In this document: positions 8,375-14,287 of the stretch, piece by piece | Layout: each line of letters opens with the position of its first letter | Numbering within the stretch: the stretch's first letter is position 1 | From: Planctomycetaceae bacterium | Lineage (GTDB): Bacteria > Planctomycetota > Planctomycetia > Pirellulales > Thermoguttaceae | NCBI GenBank assembly: GCA_031288955.1 | Contig: JAITQJ010000112.1 | Coordinates: forward strand, 1 to 19,265 | Direction of reading: 5' to 3' | DNA: 19,265 nucleotides | Program-made: the position numbers and the translations under genes | Notes under the pieces: generated by a model | What the model was told of the DNA's origin: nothing | Databases searched by the model: none | What the model saw: only the letters and a program-made list of their open reading frames with translations

Positions 8375-8402
8375 ATTATACAGTATTTTTTCGCTTTGCA
8401 CA
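8375..8402 (-). promoter_or_regulatory. possible promoter of the 1429-residue gene
   Basis: A perfect -10 TATAAT on the minus strand (8380-8375). The best -35, TGTGCA (8402-8397) with 16-base spacing, matches only 3 of 6 positions. Transcription would start near 8368, leaving a leader of about 20 bases before the ATG at 8348. Confidence 0.35.
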
Positions 8403-8664
8403 CACTCACTCGGATTGAGGATACGCAACCTGCGGGGGCGGTTTTTTTCACGCAGAAAGCAGATTTTGCCGGAAATGCCGCATTTTTAGTACCTTTTACG
8501 AGAGAAACCGGATAATCATTTTATCGCCAGCGTTGTTTCGGCTTTTCGCTTTTCGGGCAGTACGGGTGCGGAGCGTACATTCGGCAGGCAGGCTTTCATT
8601 TTTCACTCAAAACATAAAAAAATTGTTTTGCTGCCGGAGTAAAAACACAACCGTCCTGCAAGAC

Positions 8665-8692
8665 TTGTCATTTACGCCTTTTTTGGTACACT
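8665..8692 (+). promoter_or_regulatory. possible promoter of eutN
   Basis: TTGTCA (8665-8670, 5 of 6 to consensus), a 16-base spacer and TACACT (8687-8692, 4 of 6). The predicted start near 8699 would give a leader of about 30 bases before the GTG at 8730. The -10 abuts a TTGCCGGAA copy at 8692-8700. Confidence 0.35.
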
Positions 8693-8729
8693 TGCCGGAA
8701 ATGTATTGTCCCGTTTTCAATAAATTGCC

Positions 8730-9038
8730 GTGTTCATAGCAAAAATCGTCGGTTCTCTGGTCGCTACCCAAAAAGTCGATAAAATGGTCGGGCAAAAACT
8801 GCTCGTCGTCGAACCCTACCGCCTCACTGAAGACCATTCAACTATGCACACAACCGGACGTTCTCTCGTTGCCGTCGATACTGTCGGGGCAGGAGAACAC
8901 GAATATGTCCTCGTCTGTCAGGGTTCCAGTGCAAGAGGCACCGAGGAAACAAAAAATCTTCCCGTTGACGCAACGATTATCGGAATTGTCGATTCCGTTA
9001 TTGTCGGAAAAGAAAAAGTGCAGTTGCAAAGGGAATAA
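8730..9038 (+). CDS. eutN: EutN/CcmL bacterial microcompartment vertex protein
   Basis: A 102-residue protein of the EutN/CcmL family (BMC-P), whose pentamers cap the vertices of microcompartment shells. It covers the whole domain: MFIAKIVGSLVATQKVDKM at the start, GQKLLVVEPY (21-30), the hallmark VAVDTVGAGEHEYVLVCQGS (47-66), then SARGTEETKNLPVDATIIGI (67-86) and VDSV (87-90). Length and motif order fit a full-length member. The start is GTG at 8730; it has no Shine-Dalgarno site but gives the conserved N-terminus. No BMC-H or BMC-T hexamer gene, aldehyde dehydrogenase or other shell gene is present in this window, so this looks like an isolated shell gene. DeoC at 374-1087 is the only neighbour with chemistry that a compartment could use (acetaldehyde). 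The stop codon overlaps the spacer of the next promoter. Confidence 0.92.
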   Translation: MFIAKIVGSLVATQKVDKMVGQKLLVVEPYRLTEDHSTMHTTGRSLVAVDTVGAGEHEYVLVCQGSSARGTEETKNLPVDATIIGIVDSVIVGKEKVQLQRE

Positions 9039-9052
9039 TTGTGTGGTAGAAT
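9024..9052 (+). promoter_or_regulatory. promoter upstream of DUF2344 and RNase E/G
   Basis: TTGCAA (9024-9029), a 17-base spacer and an extended -10 GGTAGAAT (-10 proper 9047-9052). The spacer spans the eutN stop codon (9036-9038). Transcription would begin near 9059, giving a leader of about 86 bases with three AACAACA repeats and a hairpin before the ATG at 9145. Confidence 0.55.
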
Positions 9053-9072
9053 GGTCTCAATCGGGTTAAATA

Positions 9073-9101
9073 AACAACACTTAACAACATTTTTAACAAC
9101 A
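9073..9101 (+). repeat. three AACAACA direct repeats in the DUF2344 leader
   Basis: AACAACA occurs at 9073-9079, 9083-9089 and 9095-9101, at 10 and 12 base spacing, close to one helical turn. Each is preceded by T/A-rich sequence. They lie just downstream of the predicted transcription start and could be a regulator site or an unstructured leader segment. Confidence 0.5.
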
Positions 9102-9104
9102 GAG

Positions 9105-9130
9105 TTCCGGCAACATACGGCTTGCCGGAA
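9105..9130 (+). promoter_or_regulatory. perfect 9-bp inverted repeat before DUF2344 start
   Basis: TTCCGGCAA (9105-9113) and TTGCCGGAA (9122-9130) are perfect reverse complements with an 8-base loop. The hairpin ends 14 bases before the ATG. It has no T-run after it, so it is not a standard terminator; an operator or a translation-affecting hairpin is more likely. Confidence 0.55.
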
Positions 9131-9144
9131 TTGGTTCGACCTCA

Positions 9145-9804
9145 ATGGTTCGACAACGTTTTCGTATTCGATTCAGCAAATTGGGAAATCTCAAATTCAT
9201 CGGTCATAAGGATTTAATGCGGGCATTAGAAATGCTTTTTCGGCGTGCCGGACTTCCGATGGCGATGAGCAACGGATTTCATCCGAAACCCCGGATGAGT
9301 TTTCCGTCCGCACTGGCTCTCGGTTATGAGAGTGAAGATGAAGTTCTCGAAATTGAATTGAACGAGTCCGCCGATATGGTGTACCCGGACGCTCTCCTTG
9401 CCGACTTGAATAAGCACTCCATCAACGGATTGACATTTCATACGGCACACAAATTAGCCGAAGGCAGTAAAAAAGCAAAAATTGCCGCTTCCGTCTATAC
9501 AATGAGTATTCCTGACGGTCAAAAACAATCCTTATCGCAGCGTCTCCGTTCCTTTCTCGCAGAAACTTCCTGTCCCGTCAAAAAAACAAACGGGAAAATG
9601 GTGGACGCTCGTCAAGCCGTTGCACCGGAAGGAGATACAGTGCAGTTTGCCGACGGAAAACTGACAGTTGAAATTCTCACTCAAGACGGTCCTGAAGCAG
9701 GTATCAGGGAATTCCTGACCGCCGCCGGACTAGACAGAGAATTGTTCAAAACAGTGTTTCCGAAAAAGATTGAAAGCCGATTGGCGGAGGTTACCGGTGC
9801 CTGA
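9145..9804 (+). CDS. DUF2344 / TIGR03936 radical-SAM-linked protein
   Basis: A 219-residue protein matching the DUF2344 (TIGR03936) family. The N-terminus RQRFRIRFSKLGNLKFIGHK (3-22) and the block GFHPKPRMSFPSALALGYES (44-63) are the family hallmarks. Members usually sit next to, or are fused to, a radical-SAM protein (TIGR03960) and often precede an RNase E/G gene. The biochemical role is unknown; links to RNA or translation are inferred from context. Here RNase E/G follows directly, but no radical-SAM gene is present in the window. The ATG at 9145 begins the conserved region and has no Shine-Dalgarno site; a hairpin lies just upstream. A 9-base direct repeat TGGTTCGAC (9132-9140, 9146-9154) straddles the start codon. 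A second hairpin spans the stop codon. Confidence 0.88.
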   Translation: MVRQRFRIRFSKLGNLKFIGHKDLMRALEMLFRRAGLPMAMSNGFHPKPRMSFPSALALGYESEDEVLEIELNESADMVYPDALLADLNKHSINGLTFHTAHKLAEGSKKAKIAASVYTMSIPDGQKQSLSQRLRSFLAETSCPVKKTNGKMVDARQAVAPEGDTVQFADGKLTVEILTQDGPEAGIREFLTAAGLDRELFKTVFPKKIESRLAEVTGA

Positions 9805-9814
9805 TAACACCGGT
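9793..9814 (+). promoter_or_regulatory. hairpin across the DUF2344 stop codon, upstream of RNase E/G
   Basis: ACCGGTG (9793-9799) and CACCGGT (9808-9814) form a perfect 7-bp stem with an 8-base loop containing the TGA stop (9802-9804). Only four T follow after a gap, so it is a poor intrinsic terminator. It may be a processing or regulatory hairpin in the RNase E/G leader. Confidence 0.45.
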
Positions 9815-9878
9815 TGCGCCCTTTTAGGAGACTCCTTTGATTGAATACGAAACGCCCTGCCGTAATGAAAGGCGTGAA

Positions 9879-11510
9879 ATGAAGCAGGAAATGCTGATAA
9901 ATTGCCGGCAATCGGAAGAAAGCCGGATTGCCGTCGTCGAAGACGGTGTACTCGAAGAACTTTACGTAGAAAGGACTTCGCAAAACAGTTACGTCAACAA
10001 CATCTATAAAGGTGTCGTTGTTAACATTGAGCCGAGTATTCAAGCGGCGTTCGTTGACTTCGGAGTCGGTAAAAACGGCTTCCTGCACATCAGCGATGTG
10101 GAGCCGTGTTACTTCAAGCAGGTACCCGACTGGGAACGCCGGGAACTTGAAAAACTTACCGAATGGGAGGCGCGGAACGGCGTTGATGGCGACAGCGACC
10201 GCCGTTTCGGACACAACGGACGGGCGCAGGGACTCGACGACGGTTTCGGGCATAACCGTCCGCGTTTCAAGCCGCCGATTCAGGAAGTCTTTAAGAGAGG
10301 CGACGAAGTTCTGATACAGGTCATCAAGGAAGCCATCGGCAACAAAGGTCCGACGCTTTCAACGTACATCAGTATTCCGGGACGCTATCTGGTATTGATG
10401 CCGTCGCTCGGCAGAGTCGGTGTTTCGCGTAAAATCGAAGATGAAACCGTCCGCCGGAGACTTCGCCGGATGATGCTTGATTTGAATCCGCCCGAAGACC
10501 TCGGTTTCATTGTCCGTACTGCCGGTGCAGACCGGACGGACAAGGATTTGTCCAGAGATTTGGCATATCTGCTGCGGCTTTGGAAAGTCATCGTGCGGCG
10601 GATAAAGAAACTGCCGTCTCCCGTCGGTATTTACGAAGAGAGCGACATTATTATCCGAACGATTCGGGACGTGTTCAGCGATGAAGTCGATTCGATTGTC
10701 ATTGACGAACCGGAAGCATACGAACGGGCGAAAGAATTTCTGCAATTCGTTATGCCCCGTCACGTTGACCGGCTTCATCTGTTCGAGGGCAAGGAGCCGC
10801 TGTTCCATAAATACGGTATCGACAAGGAAATCAGCCGCATCAATCATCGGCGTGTGCCGCTTAAAGGCGGCGGGTCGCTTGTCATTGACCAAACCGAGGC
10901 GTTGGTGGCGATTGACGTGAACAGCGGCAGTTTCCGCACAGAAGAAGATGCCGAAGAGACCGCATTCCAGATGAATCTGATTGCAGCGCAGGAAATTGCC
11001 CGGCAATTACGGCTTCGGGATTTGGGCGGGGTGATTGTCAACGACTTTATTGATATGAAGCGGGAAGCACATCGGCGGGGTGTTGAGCGGACGCTCAGCG
11101 ATGCTATCCAGCGGGACAGAGCAAAAACAAAGATACTGCGGACGAGTCCGTTCGGATTGATAGAAATGACCCGTCAGCGTATTCGTCCGTCGCTGAAACG
11201 CAGCGTTTATCAGGAGTGTCCTTGCTGCCGCGGCGGAGGAGTGGTGAAATCGCCGGAAAGTATGGCATTGGAAGTGTTTCGTGCGGCAGTGCTGGCAGCG
11301 CAAATGCCGAACGTTGCCAAGTTGCGGGTGTTGTTAGCAGACGAGGTTGTTGAGTACCTGAACAACAAGAAGCGTCAGGAACTGGCAGATATGGAACGGG
11401 AATGGAATGTCGAAATCGTCATTCGGGTTCAGGCGGATGCGTGGCCCGAACATCTCGAAATTGAGTGTTTCGACGCAAATAACAAGCCCGTACAGGTACC
11501 GCTGTTGTGA
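9879..11510 (+). CDS. rng: ribonuclease E/G family endoribonuclease
   Basis: A single-strand-specific endoribonuclease for mRNA decay and rRNA processing, cytoplasmic. Counting from the ATG at 9879 (543 residues), an S1 domain starts near YVNNIYKGVVVNIEPSIQAA (38-57) and continues with FVDFGVGKNGFLHISDV (58-74). It carries an insert at about 78-132 (Arg/Gly/Asp-rich) before resuming at GDEVLIQVIKEA. The catalytic aspartates are D346 in VAIDVNSGSF and D389 in NDFIDM. The zinc-link cysteines are C447 and C450 in ECPCCRGGG. No long C-terminal scaffold follows, so it is closer to RNase G in size. The ATG at 9879 fits the conserved N-terminus (KQEMLIN), but a TTG at 9837 has a Shine-Dalgarno site AGGAG (9826-9830) six bases upstream and would add 14 residues. 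It follows DUF2344 and is probably co-transcribed with it. Confidence 0.93.
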   Translation: MKQEMLINCRQSEESRIAVVEDGVLEELYVERTSQNSYVNNIYKGVVVNIEPSIQAAFVDFGVGKNGFLHISDVEPCYFKQVPDWERRELEKLTEWEARNGVDGDSDRRFGHNGRAQGLDDGFGHNRPRFKPPIQEVFKRGDEVLIQVIKEAIGNKGPTLSTYISIPGRYLVLMPSLGRVGVSRKIEDETVRRRLRRMMLDLNPPEDLGFIVRTAGADRTDKDLSRDLAYLLRLWKVIVRRIKKLPSPVGIYEESDIIIRTIRDVFSDEVDSIVIDEPEAYERAKEFLQFVMPRHVDRLHLFEGKEPLFHKYGIDKEISRINHRRVPLKGGGSLVIDQTEALVAIDVNSGSFRTEEDAEETAFQMNLIAAQEIARQLRLRDLGGVIVNDFIDMKREAHRRGVERTLSDAIQRDRAKTKILRTSPFGLIEMTRQRIRPSLKRSVYQECPCCRGGGVVKSPESMALEVFRAAVLAAQMPNVAKLRVLLADEVVEYLNNKKRQELADMEREWNVEIVIRVQADAWPEHLEIECFDANNKPVQVPLL

Positions 11511-11546
11511 AAACAGCGGAGATTCTGTCCTCCTGCCTGATTTTGT

Positions 11547-12803
11547 ATGAACACTGAACTCCAAATTGACTTCGTTGCTCCGCCGCTGGCGGGGCATTTA
11601 TTTCCGCAACTGCAACTCGCCCGGTACCTGAAAACACAAGGTTTTAATAACCTCCGGTTTTTCTCTTGTCCGGCGATGCAAAATGCCGTCGAATCCTGCG
11701 GCATCGGCTTCACCGCCATTCTTGCCGATAAGGAAAATGAAGTGATGGCACTCAGCCACACTGAACATCAGATGAACAGCCTGCGCGGACGTTTGAAATC
11801 AATTACCGGGATGCTCCGCATTGCTCAACAGATGTATGACGAACTACAAAATGAGTGGACGGTAAACCGCCCCGATTTAGCCGTCATCGACTTTTGTTCC
11901 CCCTTTGCCGGTTTCGCCGCCGAAGATATAGGAGTCCGCTGGTGGACGGCAATGCCCTGTTTATCGTTTCTTGAGGCAAAAACATCGGCACCGCATTTTT
12001 GCGGCTCCTTGCAGCCGTCGAATTCCTTTGCCGGTAAAGTGCGCAATGCCGTTTTCCGGCAGATTGTCCGTACCTTCAAATACGCTGCCGTTGCTTTGTT
12101 CGGCAAAGAATTCCGCAAGTTCGGATTCAAAAGACTGTATTATCCCGACGGCAGCGAAGGCTATTTTTCGCCGGAAATCATTCTCGCTTTGGGGCTTCGG
12201 GAATTGGAGTTTGAGCCGGAATTTCCAGCGAAACTGCATTGGCTCGGTCCTTGTCCTGAAAGTCCGCCGGCAGAGCGTCCGCCGCTGCATTATGAGGCGG
12301 ACAAGCGGTATGTTCTTATTTCGCTCGGAACGCAAATCCCCTGGGTGCGGGAAAAGGCAGAAGCATTGTTCCGCAGCGTTGCGGCGGAGTGTCCCGATTT
12401 GACGTTTCATTTTACGCGGGGCAAGGTAACGGAATCGGCATCTGTAACAGAAAGTACCCGTAATTTGTTGTTTGTCAATTTTGTTCCATACACAGCGGAG
12501 TCGCTGCGGCATTATGACGTGATAATCAATCATTGCGGCAGCGGCGTGATGTATGCGTCAATAGCGGCAGGCGTACCGCAACTGCTTTATCCGCAGGACT
12601 TTGACCAATTTGACAATGCGGCGCGGGTTGTGTATCACGGTCTCGGTTTGCGGACTACCGGCAAAGTCAGGGACATTGTCAGGAAGTTGAACATCTTGTC
12701 AGGCGAAGAGCGTTACCGCAGCAAAGCGGCGGAGTTTCAGCAGATTGCCCGTTCATACAATCCCGGCGAAACGTTTTTGAAGTTGCTTGAAGGCTGTTTT
12801 TAA
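11547..12803 (+). CDS. GT1-family (UDP-sugar) glycosyltransferase
   Basis: A 418-residue enzyme of the GT-B fold, family GT1 (macrolide/zeaxanthin-type glycosyltransferase). N-terminal half: APPLAGHLFPQLQLARYL (11-28) with the likely catalytic base His17. C-terminal half: VLISLGTQ (256-263), then the donor-binding signature INHCGSGVMYASIAAGVPQL (327-346) and YPQDFDQFDNA (348-358), with the Asp353-Gln354 pair expected to contact the sugar. No signal peptide is present, so it acts in the cytoplasm. Acceptors in this family are small lipophilic molecules such as carotenoids, sterols or polyketides; nothing here identifies which. It starts 36 bases after the RNase E/G stop without a Shine-Dalgarno site, so it may be a read-through passenger of that transcript. 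No biosynthetic cluster surrounds it. Confidence 0.85.
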   Translation: MNTELQIDFVAPPLAGHLFPQLQLARYLKTQGFNNLRFFSCPAMQNAVESCGIGFTAILADKENEVMALSHTEHQMNSLRGRLKSITGMLRIAQQMYDELQNEWTVNRPDLAVIDFCSPFAGFAAEDIGVRWWTAMPCLSFLEAKTSAPHFCGSLQPSNSFAGKVRNAVFRQIVRTFKYAAVALFGKEFRKFGFKRLYYPDGSEGYFSPEIILALGLRELEFEPEFPAKLHWLGPCPESPPAERPPLHYEADKRYVLISLGTQIPWVREKAEALFRSVAAECPDLTFHFTRGKVTESASVTESTRNLLFVNFVPYTAESLRHYDVIINHCGSGVMYASIAAGVPQLLYPQDFDQFDNAARVVYHGLGLRTTGKVRDIVRKLNILSGEERYRSKAAEFQQIARSYNPGETFLKLLEGCF

Positions 12804-12912
12804 TGCCTTTCTTTCCGCCGCAGGAAAATGTTTAATTTGCTCTTGCGTCCTTCTTTGCCAATCATTATTCTTCGGACAAGTAACCCTTTAACCAAGAAAC
12901 ACGGAGGTTTTT

Positions 12913-13599
12913 ATGCAAGGATGGATGCAAACGCTTTTCTCTGCGCTCGTCGGCGGTGCCGTCGGAGCAGCAACAGTTTTTTTCGCCGGCTCGAATCAGA
13001 GTTCACTCGATTCGCTGACCGTCGGTGATTTGACTATCAAGAACAAAGCAGTGCTGCTCAACAAGGAGGGCAAAGAAGATGTCGTTATCAAGGAAGGCTC
13101 GGTATTGGCAAACAATATCGTCCTCGGCAAAAAGTTTATCGGCGTGCAGTACCAAGGGGAAGTTTTTGTCGGTAACCGGATGTTTACTACGCCGGATAAC
13201 CTCAAAACAACACCGATGGAGCAGTGGCATTTCTATACCGAAATCGGTTCGAGCCCGGAGGTCGGCGGCGAATTTCTCGTCCGCGGTCCGAACGGGGCGA
13301 ACGTAGTTAATCAGCAAAATGTCAACGGCATAACGATACGCACTGGTTTCAACAAGGAATCGATGCCGAGTATCGCCGCGGTTCAGAACAAAGACCGGTC
13401 GCTGCTGGGGCTGGCACCGTTCATTGCCCCAAAGAAACCGCAGGACAACACCAATGCTAATGCCAACACGAATACCAATGCAGCGGCAGCGGGAAATTCG
13501 GCGTTTGACTCGCCTGCAACGACACCGACAGCGGCTCAATCGAAGCCGGCACCGGCAATCGCAACGCAGCCCGATGCGGGTAAGGCGAACCTTCGCTAG
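12913..13599 (+). CDS. membrane-anchored hypothetical protein with low-complexity tail
   Basis: A 228-residue protein I do not recognise. Residues 7-26 form a single Gly/Ala-rich hydrophobic segment that is either a signal anchor or a signal peptide. The middle (about 35-170) alternates hydrophobic and polar residues with many Gly turns (LTVGDLTIKNKAVLLN, SVLANNIVLGKKFIGVQYQG), suggesting a beta-rich extracytoplasmic domain. The tail from about 172 is low complexity, rich in Asn, Ala, Thr and Pro (NTNANANTNTNAAAAG at 179-194), and looks like a flexible linker. The start is well supported: GGAGGT (12903-12908) lies four bases before the ATG. A hairpin resembling a terminator follows the stop. 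A planctomycete envelope protein is likely; function unknown. Confidence 0.75.
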   Translation: MQGWMQTLFSALVGGAVGAATVFFAGSNQSSLDSLTVGDLTIKNKAVLLNKEGKEDVVIKEGSVLANNIVLGKKFIGVQYQGEVFVGNRMFTTPDNLKTTPMEQWHFYTEIGSSPEVGGEFLVRGPNGANVVNQQNVNGITIRTGFNKESMPSIAAVQNKDRSLLGLAPFIAPKKPQDNTNANANTNTNAAAAGNSAFDSPATTPTAAQSKPAPAIATQPDAGKANLR

Positions 13600-13617
13600 A
13601 TAAAATGTGTTAAGGGG

Positions 13618-13637
13618 GCGGAAGTTATCGCTTCCGC
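13618..13637 (+). terminator. possible intrinsic terminator or leader hairpin
   Basis: GCGGAAG (13618-13624) and CTTCCGC (13631-13637) form a perfect 7-bp GC-rich stem with a 6-base loop, followed by TTCTTT. It lies between the membrane-anchored gene and the metallopeptidase gene. The T-run is interrupted, so termination may be partial. Confidence 0.45.
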
Positions 13638-13655
13638 TTCTTTCACATCGAGCCG

Positions 13656-14042
13656 ATGATTACACGGGAGACTTTCGATAAGCAGGTTGAGGCAGTGCTG
13701 ACGAAGTTGCCTGCGGAGATTTTGCGTCTGCTTGACGAAGTGCCGCTGCACATTGAAGACCAGCCGTTAAAGCGGCTGATGAAAGAATTGCATCTGGAAT
13801 CCGGCGACGAACTTTGCGGTCTGTTTCAAGGAGTTTCGCTGAACAAAAAGAATGAAATGCATCCGCGGCTGCCGGACAGCGTAACGCTTTTCCGTAGGGG
13901 AATTTTATCGCAGGTTGCCGATGAATACGGCAAAGTCAGCCGACGGGAATTACGCCGCGAAATCCGTATCACGATACTTCACGAGTACGGACATCTTCAC
14001 GGTCTTGAAGAAGACGAAATCGCCGCTTTGGGATACGGTTAG
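13656..14042 (+). CDS. zincin-like metallopeptidase family protein
   Basis: A 128-residue protein of the small bacterial metallopeptidase family (zincin-like, PF06262/DUF1025 type). The C-terminus carries HEYGHLHGLEEDE (109-121), the HExxH zinc site with His109, Glu110 and His113, followed by the acidic stretch typical of the family. The preceding pattern PDSVTLFRRGIL (73-84), where a small domain leads into the zinc helix, also fits. The physiological substrate of this family is not known. No signal peptide is present, so it is cytoplasmic. The ATG at 13656 has no Shine-Dalgarno site and lies 18 bases after a hairpin. The protein ends only 15 residues past the zinc helix, as usual for the family. 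Confidence 0.85.
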   Translation: MITRETFDKQVEAVLTKLPAEILRLLDEVPLHIEDQPLKRLMKELHLESGDELCGLFQGVSLNKKNEMHPRLPDSVTLFRRGILSQVADEYGKVSRRELRREIRITILHEYGHLHGLEEDEIAALGYG

Positions 14043-14130
14043 TATGCGGGCAAAGTGCAAAACCGGCTTTTTTATGTAAAAACCGTTTGCCGGAGCAAAG
14101 CAAAAAATAAACTAAAAAAACTCTAAAAAA

Positions 14131-14174
14131 GCGCAAGCAAAATTGCTTGCGATTTTACTTGCGCTTGCTTGCGC
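14131..14174 (+). promoter_or_regulatory. overlapping, mutually exclusive hairpin arms
   Basis: Arm 1 GCGCAAGCAA (14131-14140) can pair with TTGCTTGCG (14143-14151), in practice a 7-bp stem with a 6-base loop. It can also pair perfectly over 10 bp with TTGCTTGCGC (14165-14174). The two foldings cannot coexist. A strongly A-rich tract precedes (14099-14130). The first hairpin is followed by ATTTTACTT, a weak T-run, so it could end the metallopeptidase transcript. The whole block lies upstream of the predicted GH36 promoter at 14229, so it would not be in a transcript started there. Confidence 0.5.
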
Positions 14175-14228
14175 TCGGTCTGGTAAAATGTTCACAACTG
14201 TCGGCATTGCCCTCTGCCTGAATTAACC

Positions 14229-14257
14229 TTGACAACGGCAGACGGGCAGAGGACAAT
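14229..14257 (+). promoter_or_regulatory. sigma70-type promoter of the GH36-like gene
   Basis: A perfect -35 TTGACA (14229-14234), a 17-base spacer and GACAAT (14252-14257, 4 of 6). The start would fall near 14264, giving a leader of about 24 bases. A second -10-like TAAAAT lies at 14184-14189 after GG but has no good -35. Confidence 0.55.
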
Positions 14258-14287
14258 AATGGACGATACCCTTTCAAAATAAACACG

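Larger units (their letters stand above)
8349..8729. other. 381-bp divergent intergenic region
   Basis: Separates the - strand 1429-residue gene from eutN. It holds one candidate promoter in each direction, a weak 5-bp inverted repeat (CTGCG 8430-8434 / CGCAG 8451-8455) around a GC-rich then T-rich stretch, and two copies of TTGCCGGAA (8466-8474, 8692-8700). Short open frames here have no start signals or family features, and I see no convincing gene or structured RNA. Confidence 0.5.

Noticed and set aside
8533..8739. 68-residue + strand frame in the intergenic region before eutN
   Set aside because: No Shine-Dalgarno site, no conserved features, and it overlaps the candidate eutN promoter and start.
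9105..9154. tRNA-like GGTTCGA sequence near 9133 and 9147
   Set aside because: No cloverleaf arms, acceptor stem or anticodon loop can be built around it.
10359..11006. 215-residue - strand frame inside RNase E/G
   Set aside because: It is antisense to the most conserved catalytic part of RNase E/G and is a composition shadow.
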